This document shows, one piece after another, positions 8,760 through 16,686 of a stretch of DNA of 64,000 nt (position 1 is its first letter; every line of letters begins with the position of its first letter). The translations under genes were made by a program, and so were the position numbers. Source of the DNA: Ralstonia pickettii (GTDB lineage Bacteria > Pseudomonadota > Gammaproteobacteria > Burkholderiales > Burkholderiaceae); the NCBI RefSeq assembly GCF_016466415.2, contig NZ_CP066772.2, positions 806,001 through 870,000 of the forward strand, given 5' to 3'. The notes under the pieces were generated by a model. That model was not told the DNA's origin. It worked only from the letters and a program-made list of their open reading frames with translations, and made no database searches.

Positions 8760-10051
8760 GGTGGCTGCCGGTGTTGCTCGTTGTCTGCGGCTCGCTTGCG
8801 GCTGTGCAGGGCGCTCACGCATCGGCGGCCACCACGGTGCGCGTTGCGGCGGGGCAGTCGCTGCAAGCAGCCATCGACGCAGCACATCCGGGCGATGTGC
8901 TTGAGATCGAGCGCGGCATGTATACCGGCAACCTCATCGTCAACAAGCCTCTGACGCTGCGCGGACTCGATCGTCCCACGCTCAGCGGCGGCCAGCGCGG
9001 CGACACGATCCGCATCGGCGCACCGGACGTCGTGATCGAGGGCCTGATCGTTCGCGATTCGGGCGACAGCCTGAAAGAGCAGAACGCAGGCATCAACATC
9101 CTGCCCGGCGCGCATCGCGCCGTAGTGCGCCAGTGTGAGCTGACCTACAACCTGTTCGGCCTGTGGATCGAGAAAGCCAACGACGTGCGCATCGAGGCCA
9201 ACACCATCACCGGCAAGCGTGACTACAACTCGGCGCAGCGCGGCAATGGCGTGGAGCTGTACAACACACAAGGCGCGCGCATCATCGGCAACAACATCAG
9301 CTTCGTACGGGATGCGCTTTACGTGGACGTGTCGCACCACGCCGTTTTCAAAGGCAATCGGCTCCACCACAGCCGCTATGGCACGCACTACATGAACTCC
9401 TACTACAACCTGTGGGAGGACAACGACAGCTATGCCAACCGGGGCGGCCTGGCCTTGATGGAGGTGCGCGACCAGATCGTGCGCAACAACCGCACCTGGG
9501 GCAATGCCGACCACGGGATCATGCTGCGCACGTTGCAGGACTCGGTGGTGGAGAACAACGTGGTGGCCGACAACGACCGCGGCTTCTTCATCTACGACGT
9601 GGAATACACGCAACTGCGCGGCAACCTCATCGTCGGCAACCAGGTGGGCGTGCACCTGTCGGCAGGTTCGACACGCAACGTCGTGCAAGGCAACGACTTC
9701 ATCGGCAACCGAGAGCAAGTCCGCTACGTGGGCGCGCGTGACGAGGCATGGGGGGCACGCACGGCTGCCGAGCGCGCGCAGGGCAACTTCTGGAGCGACT
9801 ACCTGGGCTGGGACCGCGATGGCGATGGCATCGGCGATGTGCCCTACGAGGCCAACGACGTTGTCGACCGGCTGATCTGGCGCCACCCTGGCGTGCAACT
9901 GCTGTTGGCGAGCCCGGCAGTGCAGGCACTTAGATTCGTCAGCCGGCAGTTTCCGATCCTGCGTGTGCCGAGCGTGGTGGACGCGTATCCGCGCATGCAA
10001 CCCGCGAACCCACATTGGAGCACCTGGCGTGACAGATCCCCTTCACGTTGA
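8756..10051 (+). CDS. nosD: NosD, periplasmic beta-helix copper-site maturation protein
   Basis: 431 residues with signal peptide (LLVVCGSLAAVQGAHA) followed by right-handed parallel beta-helix (CASH) repeats rich in N-N and G-N turns, for example GNNISFVRDALYVD and ENNVVADNDRG. NosD works with the NosF-NosY ABC transporter to assemble the CuZ cluster of NosZ. ATG 8756 overlaps the nosR stop (ATGA). The 3' end overlaps nosF by 23 bp. Confidence 0.95.
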   Translation: MRWLPVLLVVCGSLAAVQGAHASAATTVRVAAGQSLQAAIDAAHPGDVLEIERGMYTGNLIVNKPLTLRGLDRPTLSGGQRGDTIRIGAPDVVIEGLIVRDSGDSLKEQNAGINILPGAHRAVVRQCELTYNLFGLWIEKANDVRIEANTITGKRDYNSAQRGNGVELYNTQGARIIGNNISFVRDALYVDVSHHAVFKGNRLHHSRYGTHYMNSYYNLWEDNDSYANRGGLALMEVRDQIVRNNRTWGNADHGIMLRTLQDSVVENNVVADNDRGFFIYDVEYTQLRGNLIVGNQVGVHLSAGSTRNVVQGNDFIGNREQVRYVGARDEAWGARTAAERAQGNFWSDYLGWDRDGDGIGDVPYEANDVVDRLIWRHPGVQLLLASPAVQALRFVSRQFPILRVPSVVDAYPRMQPANPHWSTWRDRSPSR

Positions 10052-10985
10052 CGAGACTGCCGCCATTTCGCTGCGCGGCGTCTGCAAACACTATGGTGCC
10101 GTGCGCGCCGTCGACGGCGTTGACCTGGACGTCGGCTACGGCGAACTGTTCGGCCTGATCGGGCACAACGGTGCCGGCAAGAGCACGCTGTTCAAGATGA
10201 TGCTTGGGCTGATTCCGGCAACCGCCGGCAGCATCCGCGTGGCCGGGGCATCGGTGCGTGGGGCTGCATTCCGCGCCGCGCGCAGGCAGATCGGCTACCT
10301 GCCCGAGAACCTCGTTCTGTACGACAACCTGAGCGGGTTGGAGACCTTGCGGTTTTTCGCCAAGCTCAAGGGCGCACCGGCAGCCGATTGCGCGTCGCTG
10401 CTTGCCCGCGTCGGGCTGGCGGGTGCGGTCGACCAACCCGTGCGGGCGTATTCAAAGGGGATGCGGCAGCGCCTCGGGTTTGCGCAGGCGCTGTTGGGTG
10501 CGCCACGCGTGCTTTTTCTGGATGAGCCGACCAACGGCCTCGATCCGGCGGCAATCCACGACTTCTACGCCACGCTGCAGGCACTGCGCGAGCAGGGCGT
10601 CACGATCCTGATCACGTCGCACATCCTGGCCGAGCTGCAGCAGCGCATCGACCGCCTTGCCATCCTGGCCGACGGCCGTGTCCTTGCGCTTGGCAGTGTC
10701 GCTGCACTTCGCGCACAGGCCGATCTGCCCCTGACGCTGGCCTTGCGGGTCGAGGCCGGCGCGCGCGGCGCACTGTGGGCGCAACTCGCGCCCTTGCGCG
10801 CACACGGCGCAGAGATCGTCGACGGGCAGGCCGAGCACGAGGTGATGCTGCGCTGCAGCCGCTCGCTCAAGATGGACGCACTTCAGGCACTGCAGCCGCT
10901 GGGCGGGCGCCTGCTCGATCTGCAGATCCACGAACCGTCGCTCGAAGACGTGTTCTTTGGCCTCAGGCAAACGGAGGCCGCATGA
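10029..10985 (+). CDS. nosF: NosF, ABC transporter ATPase for CuZ assembly
   Basis: 318-residue ATP-binding subunit: Walker A GHNGAGKST, signature YSKGMRQRLG, Walker B VLFLDEPTNGLDP, and the H-loop in ITSHI. Partners with membrane protein NosY and periplasmic NosD. GTG 10029 is chosen because GGAG sits nine bases upstream; this start lies inside the end of nosD. Stop overlaps nosY start. Confidence 0.95.
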   Translation: MTDPLHVDETAAISLRGVCKHYGAVRAVDGVDLDVGYGELFGLIGHNGAGKSTLFKMMLGLIPATAGSIRVAGASVRGAAFRAARRQIGYLPENLVLYDNLSGLETLRFFAKLKGAPAADCASLLARVGLAGAVDQPVRAYSKGMRQRLGFAQALLGAPRVLFLDEPTNGLDPAAIHDFYATLQALREQGVTILITSHILAELQQRIDRLAILADGRVLALGSVAALRAQADLPLTLALRVEAGARGALWAQLAPLRAHGAEIVDGQAEHEVMLRCSRSLKMDALQALQPLGGRLLDLQIHEPSLEDVFFGLRQTEAA

Positions 10986-11806
10986 TCGGCATCGAATATC
11001 GGCAAGTGGCCGCCGTCGCGGCCAAAGAACTGCGTGATCGCCTGCGCAACCGATGGGTGCTCGCGGTGGCCGTCGTCTTCGCCGTGTTCTCGCTCGTGAT
11101 CAGCTACTTTGGCGGCGCAGAGCAGGGCACGCTCGGGCCGCGTTCCATCGAGTTCGTCATTACCAGCTTGGTCGGCCTCGTCATCTACCTGATCCCGCTG
11201 ATTGCGCTGTTGCTTGGGTTCGACGCCGTTGTCGGCGAGCGCGAGCGCGGCTCGCTCGATCTGCTGCTGGCCCTCCCGCTGACGCGCGTGGAACTGCTGC
11301 TGGGCAAATACCTCGGGCTCGCCGCAGCGCTCACCCTGTCGACGTTGGGTGGCTTCGCGCTGATGGCCGTGCTCCTGTGGCACCAGTTCGGCTCGGCGGG
11401 GCTGTATCAGGCGGCTGGCTTCGTGCTGAGTTCGGTGCTGCTGGGGCTGGTCTTTCTGAGCCTGGCGCTGTTCGTCTCTGTCGTCAGCCGTGAGCGCACG
11501 CGTGCTTCGGGCGCCGCCATCGCGCTGTGGTTTGGCTTCGTGCTGATATTCGACCTGTTGCTGCTCGGCCTACTCGTCGCCACCGGCGGCAGCTTTGGCG
11601 GCCAGGCGCTGGCGTATCTGCTGCTGCTCAATCCCACCGATATTTTTCGCATCCTCAACGTGTTTTCGCTGGACCAGCTGCGGGGCTTGCATGGCCTCGT
11701 CAGCATCGTGCCGCCTGCCCTGGGCAACCCGTGGGCGATGGGCGCGGCGATGCTGGCTTGGATTGCCGCGCCGCTGGCACTGGCCGCCTGGAGATTCCGC
11801 GCATGA
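10982..11806 (+). CDS. nosY: NosY, ABC transporter permease for NosZ maturation
   Basis: 274 residues with about six hydrophobic helices (ABC-2 type permease). Begins with a cytoplasmic N-terminus KELRDRLRNRW typical of NosY. ATG 10982 overlaps the nosF stop and its own TGA overlaps the nosL ATG, so the FYL genes are translationally coupled. Provides the transmembrane half of the NosDFY complex. Confidence 0.94.
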   Translation: MIGIEYRQVAAVAAKELRDRLRNRWVLAVAVVFAVFSLVISYFGGAEQGTLGPRSIEFVITSLVGLVIYLIPLIALLLGFDAVVGERERGSLDLLLALPLTRVELLLGKYLGLAAALTLSTLGGFALMAVLLWHQFGSAGLYQAAGFVLSSVLLGLVFLSLALFVSVVSRERTRASGAAIALWFGFVLIFDLLLLGLLVATGGSFGGQALAYLLLLNPTDIFRILNVFSLDQLRGLHGLVSIVPPALGNPWAMGAAMLAWIAAPLALAAWRFRA

Positions 11807-12333
11807 ACCCGGATCGTCGCCGCCTGCTGGCGGCTGCCCTGGCCGGATCGGCCGCCCTGATTGGTCTGGCTGCCTGTGGCCGGCAGGCCGAAGCCACCCT
11901 TGTCCCCGCTGAAGCCGACGCGGCGACCACCTGCGATCTGGACGGCATGCTGGTGGCGGATTATCCAGGGCCCAAGGCGCAGCTCTATTACCAGGGCGAC
12001 GCGACGCCGCACTGGTGCTGCGATACGGTGGAAATGTTCAACACACTGCTCAAGCCGGAGCAGGCGCGGGAAATCCGGGCGGCGCTCGTGCAGGACATGG
12101 GCCAGGCCGACTGGGAGCATCCTCGTGGCCACTGGTTTGACGCCAAGACCGGCTATTACGTGTTCGGCAGCCGGCGCCGCGGCTCGATGGGGCCGACGGT
12201 CGCGAGCTTCCGGCTGGAAGCCGATGCCCGCGCGTTCATTGCCCGCGACGGTGGCAAGCTGCTGCGCTACGCCGAAGTGACGCCAGACATGGTGGATCTC
12301 AGCGGTGGCGCGCTGCACGACGGGCGGATGTAG
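11803..12333 (+). CDS. nosL: NosL, copper chaperone lipoprotein
   Basis: 176 residues, lipoprotein signal with lipobox LAAC (RRRLLAAALAGSAALIG precedes it). The NosL family binds Cu(I) and delivers it to apo-NosZ. The mature start holds CDLDGM, the position where NosL proteins normally have a Cys/Met copper motif, followed by GPKAQLYYQG and the conserved F-x-x-E-x-x-A-R-A-F segment. Coupled to nosY by an ATGA overlap. Confidence 0.92.
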   Translation: MNPDRRRLLAAALAGSAALIGLAACGRQAEATLVPAEADAATTCDLDGMLVADYPGPKAQLYYQGDATPHWCCDTVEMFNTLLKPEQAREIRAALVQDMGQADWEHPRGHWFDAKTGYYVFGSRRRGSMGPTVASFRLEADARAFIARDGGKLLRYAEVTPDMVDLSGGALHDGRM

Positions 12334-12335
12334 CC

Positions 12336-12938
12336 ATGCGGCTGCGTCGATCGGGCTGGATGACAGTCGCTTTGCTGGCGGCCTCGCTCTGGTGGTATGG
12401 CGTGTATGCGAGCCGCCGGGTGGAGCCCGAGATTCCCACCGAAATCTGCTTCGTTGCGGCGCCAACGCCCTATGACCCGCGCTCGGGCACGGCGCCCGAT
12501 GCGCCGCGCGCCATCCCGCCCAACGCACGCTGCCCGGTCTGCGGCGCGTTTCCGTCGCGCGCGCCGGATTGGGCAGCCCAGGTCATCTTTGCCGACGGCG
12601 ACGCGTACTTCTTCGACTCGCCATTGAGCCTGTTCATTTACTTGCGCAACCTGCCGCGCTACGCCGCCGGCCGGAAATCGGCCGACATTGCCGCCGCCTA
12701 CGTGCGTGCAGTTGGCGACGGGCGCTGGATTGCCGCGCTGCAGGCCGTCTACGTGTGGGGGTCTGACGTGCCGGGGCCAATGCGCAGGGGCAATCTCCCT
12801 GCCTTCCGGAATCACACGGATGCGCGCGATTTCATTACGCGCCACGGCGGATCAGTCACGGGCTCCGCCGGCATTACCGCAGAACGCCTCCGGGCGTTGG
12901 AACCCTCGCAGCCCCATCCGGCAGGTCGGCACACCTAG
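12336..12938 (+). CDS. Second NosL-like membrane-anchored protein
   Basis: 200 residues: one N-terminal hydrophobic anchor (MTVALLAASLWWYGVYA), then a NosL-type domain with CPVCGAF, followed by WAAQVIFADGDAYFFDSP and a C-terminal TDARDFITRHGG segment. The family motif is normally C-P-V-C-G-M-F; here Met is replaced by Ala. Begins 2 bp after nosL and ends the nos operon. A copper or protein-assembly role in NosZ biogenesis is inferred from family and position. Confidence 0.82.
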   Translation: MRLRRSGWMTVALLAASLWWYGVYASRRVEPEIPTEICFVAAPTPYDPRSGTAPDAPRAIPPNARCPVCGAFPSRAPDWAAQVIFADGDAYFFDSPLSLFIYLRNLPRYAAGRKSADIAAAYVRAVGDGRWIAALQAVYVWGSDVPGPMRRGNLPAFRNHTDARDFITRHGGSVTGSAGITAERLRALEPSQPHPAGRHT

Positions 12939-13056
12939 CGCGTTCCCGTCTGGTTGTGGGGCGACGCAGATTGCACCGTGCGGGCCATGCTGGCGTGGTG
13001 CTTGGCGGCCATCTGTCGATAAGCCGGCCCGGAAGCTGGTTTTTCTGCGCTTCGAC

Positions 13057-13064
13057 AGGAGGTG
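13057..13064 (+). promoter_or_regulatory. Strong ribosome binding site that selects a TTG start for flhB
   Basis: AGGAGGTG lies 5 bases upstream of an in-frame TTG at 13070. The alternative ATG at 13103 has no purine-rich sequence before it. Confidence 0.65.
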
Positions 13065-13069
13065 CGGCC

Positions 13070-14266
13070 TTGGATAATGCGACGGCCGGCCAACCTGCCG
13101 GCATGTCCGAAGAAAGCGATCTCGAAAAAACCGAACCAGCCTCTCCGAGGCGCCTCGAGCAGGCGCGCGAGGAAGGCGACGTTCCCAGATCACGGGAACT
13201 GGCTTCGTTCGCCCTCACGGCAGTGTCCGCGGGCGGTTTGTGGGTGATGGGCGACTCGATCGTGCGCGCCGCATCGGCGTTTCTGGCGCGCTGCCTGGAG
13301 TTCCACCGCTACAACTACACCAGCGGGCAGGACCAGTGGAACTACGTGACCGGCCAGTTCATGCCGCTGGCCATGGCCCTGGGCGGGCTGATGCTGATGC
13401 TGGTGATTGCCGCGCTGTCGCCGTTGGCGCTCACGCGCGGGGCCATCTCGTTCAAGCCGCTGTCCCCCGACATTTCGCGCCTGTTCAAGCTGCAGGGGCT
13501 GACGCGCATGTTCTCGCTGGAGGGGCTGATGGAGCTGCCCCGCCTGCTGATCAAGCTGTTCCTGATTGCCGGTGTGGGCTGGCTGCTGGTCCGGTATTAC
13601 CGCGGTGATCTGATCGAACTCCCGCAGCAGGACCTGGGCGTTGCCATGCGCGACACCCTGCACGTGGCCGGCGTGGCCTTCCTCTGCATGGCAGCGGTGA
13701 TGATGCTGGTGGCGGCCGTGGATGTGCCGCTGTCGTTGTGGCAATACGCGCGCAAGCACCGCATGACCAAGGAAGAAGTGCGCAAGGAGCACCGCGAGTC
13801 CGAAGGCGATCCGCACGTCAAGGGCCGCATCCGCAACCTGCAGCGCCAGGCGGCCCAGCGCCGGATGATGGCCGACGTGCCTAAAGCCGACGTGATCGTC
13901 ACCAACCCGACGCACTACGCCGTCGCGCTGCGCTATTCCGAGAAGGAAGGCGGCGCGCCGCGCGTGCTGGCCAAGGGCGCCGACATGGTGGCGGCCAAGA
14001 TCCGCGAGCTGGGCACGGAGCACAAGATTCCCATTCTGGAAGCGCCCCCGCTGGCCCGGGCGCTGTACCGCCACACCGAGATCGGCCACCAGATTCCCGA
14101 GGCGCTTTACGCCGCCGTGGCCGAAGTGCTCGCCTATGTCTACCAGTTGCGCCGCCTGCATCAGGTAGGCGGCCGAGTGCCGGTGCGCCCGACCGACCTG
14201 CCGGTGCCTGCCGAGTTGGACCCGGGGCCACAGCCCGGCCCGGACGACGAGCCCGAAGACGCATAA
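13070..14266 (+). CDS. flhB: FlhB, flagellar type III export switch protein
   Basis: Inner-membrane component of the flagellar export gate that switches substrate specificity from hook to filament. 398 residues from the TTG start (387 from ATG 13103). Four transmembrane segments, then a cytoplasmic domain with the autocleavage site NPTH in VIVTNPTHYAVAL; conserved PLARALYRH downstream. The C-terminal tail is Pro/Glu/Asp-rich. First flagellar gene after the nos island. A 293-bp gap with a terminator separates it from flhA. Confidence 0.93.
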   Translation: MDNATAGQPAGMSEESDLEKTEPASPRRLEQAREEGDVPRSRELASFALTAVSAGGLWVMGDSIVRAASAFLARCLEFHRYNYTSGQDQWNYVTGQFMPLAMALGGLMLMLVIAALSPLALTRGAISFKPLSPDISRLFKLQGLTRMFSLEGLMELPRLLIKLFLIAGVGWLLVRYYRGDLIELPQQDLGVAMRDTLHVAGVAFLCMAAVMMLVAAVDVPLSLWQYARKHRMTKEEVRKEHRESEGDPHVKGRIRNLQRQAAQRRMMADVPKADVIVTNPTHYAVALRYSEKEGGAPRVLAKGADMVAAKIRELGTEHKIPILEAPPLARALYRHTEIGHQIPEALYAAVAEVLAYVYQLRRLHQVGGRVPVRPTDLPVPAELDPGPQPGPDDEPEDA

Positions 14267-14323
14267 AGTGCCGCCCGCCGAGTAAGGAGCTCCACGCGCC
14301 GAGCTCCGAGCTCGGATCGCCGA

Positions 14324-14353
14324 GCAAAAAGCCTCGCCCTCGACACTTTTTGC
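14324..14353. repeat. Inverted repeat in the flhB-flhA gap
   Basis: Perfect 8-bp inverted repeat GCAAAAAG / CTTTTTGC (14324-14331, 14346-14353) with a 14-nt spacer. Just upstream, 14299-14313 holds the palindromic CCGAGCTCGG and repeated GAGCTC. The role is unknown; it could be an operator or an RNA stem. Confidence 0.35.
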
Positions 14354-14462
14354 ACGGCGAACGGCTGTTTGAGGCTCGCGCATGTCTCGCTTGGCGTGCA
14401 ATTTCGCCCCAACGGCGCCACTGGCCGCTTCCGCACCCCCCGGTGGGAGGGTATTTCAACGA

Positions 14463-14490
14463 AAAGCCGCCTTTTGGGCGGCTTTCTCGC
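14463..14490 (+). terminator. Intrinsic terminator between flhB and flhA
   Basis: Stem AAAGCCGCC / GGCGGCTTT (14463-14471, 14477-14485) with a TTTTG loop, followed by a T/C-rich run. This is a classic Rho-independent shape, implying that flhA and the genes after it are transcribed from their own promoter between here and 14560, or by read-through. Confidence 0.75.
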
Positions 14491-14559
14491 TTCTTCGATT
14501 TGGCGATGCCGCCTGCAAGATGGCATCCATCGAAATGCCCCCCCGCTGCACGCCCTCCA

Positions 14560-16686
14560 ATGAACGCCGCACTGCTCCGAGTCACCGACATCCTGCGCAA
14601 GGGCGACTACCGCTCCGCCGCGGGCCCGGTGCTCATCATCCTGATCCTGGCGATGATGGTGCTGCCATTGCCGCCGTTCATCCTGGACCTGCTGTTCACC
14701 TTCAACATCGCGCTGTCGATCATCGTGCTGCTGATCAGCATGCACACGCTCAAGCCGCTGGATTTCTCGTCGTTCCCGAGCATCCTGCTGATCACCACGC
14801 TGATGCGGCTGTCGCTGAACGTGGCGTCCACGCGCGTGGTGCTGATGGAAGGCCACACCGGCCCCGACGCCGCCGGCAAGGTGATCGAGGCGTTCGGCCA
14901 CTTCCTCGTGGGCGGCAACTACACCGTCGGCATCGTGCTGTTCGTCATCCTGGTGATCATCAACTTCATGGTGATCAGCAAGGGCGCGGGCCGCATCGCC
15001 GAGGTCAGCGCGCGCTTCACGCTCGATGCGATGCCCGGCAAGCAGATGGCGATCGACGCCGACCTGAACGCCGGCCTCATCCGTGAAGACGAAGCCCGCA
15101 AGCGCCGCACGGAGATCGCCCAGGAAGCCGAATTCTTCGGCTCCATGGACGGTGCCAGCAAGTTCGTGCGCGGCGATTCGGTGGCGGGTATCGCCATCCT
15201 GCTGATCAACATCGTCGGCGGCCTGGCGGTGGGCGTGCTCCAGCACGGCATGGACGTGGGCCACGCGGCCACCAACTACACGCTGCTGACCATCGGCGAT
15301 GGCCTGGTCGCGCAGATTCCCGCGCTGGTGATCTCCACCGCGGCGGGCATCATGGTCAGCCGCGTCTCCACCGACAAGGACGTCGGCCAGCAACTGTCGA
15401 GCGAGCTGTTTGCCATGCCGACGGTGCTGATGACCACCGCCGGCGTGCTGGGCCTGCTGGGCCTGGTGCCGGGCATGCCGCACTTCCCGTTCATCCTGTT
15501 TGGGGGCGGCCTGGGCTATCTGGGCTGGTACCTGAAGAAGAAGCGCGAAGTGCCCGAGATCGAGCCCGTGCTGCAGGCCATTGCCCCGGTGGATACGCCC
15601 GAAGCGAGCTGGGACGACGTTGCGTGGGTCGACGTGCTGGGCCTGGAAATCGGCTACCGCCTGATCCCGCTGGTCGACAAGAGCCAGGACGGCGAGCTGC
15701 TGCGCCGCATCAAGGGCATCCGCAAGAAGTTCACGCAGGACATGGGTTTCCTGGCGCCGGTGGTACACATCCGCGACAACCTAGAACTGGGCCCGTCGTC
15801 GTACCGCATCACGCTCAAGGGCGTGGAAATCGGCCACGGCGAGGTGCAGCAGGGCAAGTTCCTCGCCATCAACCCGGGCGGCCAGGACGGCATGGGTGGT
15901 CATGGCGGCATGGGTGGCCTCGGTGGTCGACTGGGCACGCAACTGCCCGGCACCCCGACCGTGGACCCGACCTTTGGTCTGCCTGCCATGTGGATCACCG
16001 CCGATGTGCGCGATCGCGCGCAGGCCGAGGGCTACACCGTGGTCGACTGCAGCACGGTCATCGCCACGCACGTCAATCAGTTGATTTACACCCATAGCAC
16101 CGAGCTTCTCGGCCGTTTGGAAGTCCAGCAATTGCTCGATCATTTGGGCAAGGAAGCACCGAAGCTGGTCGAAGACGTTGTGCCGAAGCTGTTGCCCGTC
16201 GCGACCGTGCAGAAGGTGCTGCAGAACCTGCTGGACGAAGGCCTGCACATCCGCGATATCCGGACCATCGTCGAGACGCTGGCGGAGCACGGAGGCAGGA
16301 CGCAAGACCCCGCCGAACTCACCGCCGCCGTGCGTGTGGCGCTGGGCCGGGCGATTGCCCAGCAGCTCTTCCCGAACAAGACCGAAATGCAGGTCGTCAC
16401 GCTTGACCCGAATCTGGAGAACATCTTGCTGCAAAGCGTCGTTGGCTCTAACGCCGGCCCGATCGAACCGCAACTGGCTGACTCGCTCATGCAGGCGGCA
16501 GCGGACTCGTCGCGGCAGCACGAACAGATGGGTCAGACCGGCGTCCTGCTCGTGCCGCCCGCACTGCGCCCGATGCTCGCCCGCCTGTTCAAGCGTGCCG
16601 CACCGAGCCTGCGCGTGCTGTCGCACGCAGAAATTCCGGATCACCGAACGATTAAGGTTGTCGCCATGCTTGGAGGCCGCGCATGA
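14560..16686 (+). CDS. flhA: FlhA, flagellar export gate protein
   Basis: Nonameric inner-membrane ring of the flagellar secretion system that docks export substrates and chaperones. 708 residues: seven to eight transmembrane segments in the first 330 residues, the FHIPEP-family signature FTLDAMPGKQMAIDADLNAG, then the cytoplasmic docking domain. A Gly/Met-rich patch (QDGMGGHGGMGGLGG) is inserted near residue 440. ATG 14560 fits the family N-terminus, although no clear Shine-Dalgarno is visible. Stop overlaps flhF start. Confidence 0.94.
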   Translation: MNAALLRVTDILRKGDYRSAAGPVLIILILAMMVLPLPPFILDLLFTFNIALSIIVLLISMHTLKPLDFSSFPSILLITTLMRLSLNVASTRVVLMEGHTGPDAAGKVIEAFGHFLVGGNYTVGIVLFVILVIINFMVISKGAGRIAEVSARFTLDAMPGKQMAIDADLNAGLIREDEARKRRTEIAQEAEFFGSMDGASKFVRGDSVAGIAILLINIVGGLAVGVLQHGMDVGHAATNYTLLTIGDGLVAQIPALVISTAAGIMVSRVSTDKDVGQQLSSELFAMPTVLMTTAGVLGLLGLVPGMPHFPFILFGGGLGYLGWYLKKKREVPEIEPVLQAIAPVDTPEASWDDVAWVDVLGLEIGYRLIPLVDKSQDGELLRRIKGIRKKFTQDMGFLAPVVHIRDNLELGPSSYRITLKGVEIGHGEVQQGKFLAINPGGQDGMGGHGGMGGLGGRLGTQLPGTPTVDPTFGLPAMWITADVRDRAQAEGYTVVDCSTVIATHVNQLIYTHSTELLGRLEVQQLLDHLGKEAPKLVEDVVPKLLPVATVQKVLQNLLDEGLHIRDIRTIVETLAEHGGRTQDPAELTAAVRVALGRAIAQQLFPNKTEMQVVTLDPNLENILLQSVVGSNAGPIEPQLADSLMQAAADSSRQHEQMGQTGVLLVPPALRPMLARLFKRAAPSLRVLSHAEIPDHRTIKVVAMLGGRA

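Noticed and set aside
13015-13022. GTCGATAA upstream of flhB as a sigma-28 promoter
   Set aside because: The -35 position reads TGGT, and flhB is normally an early gene not driven by FliA.
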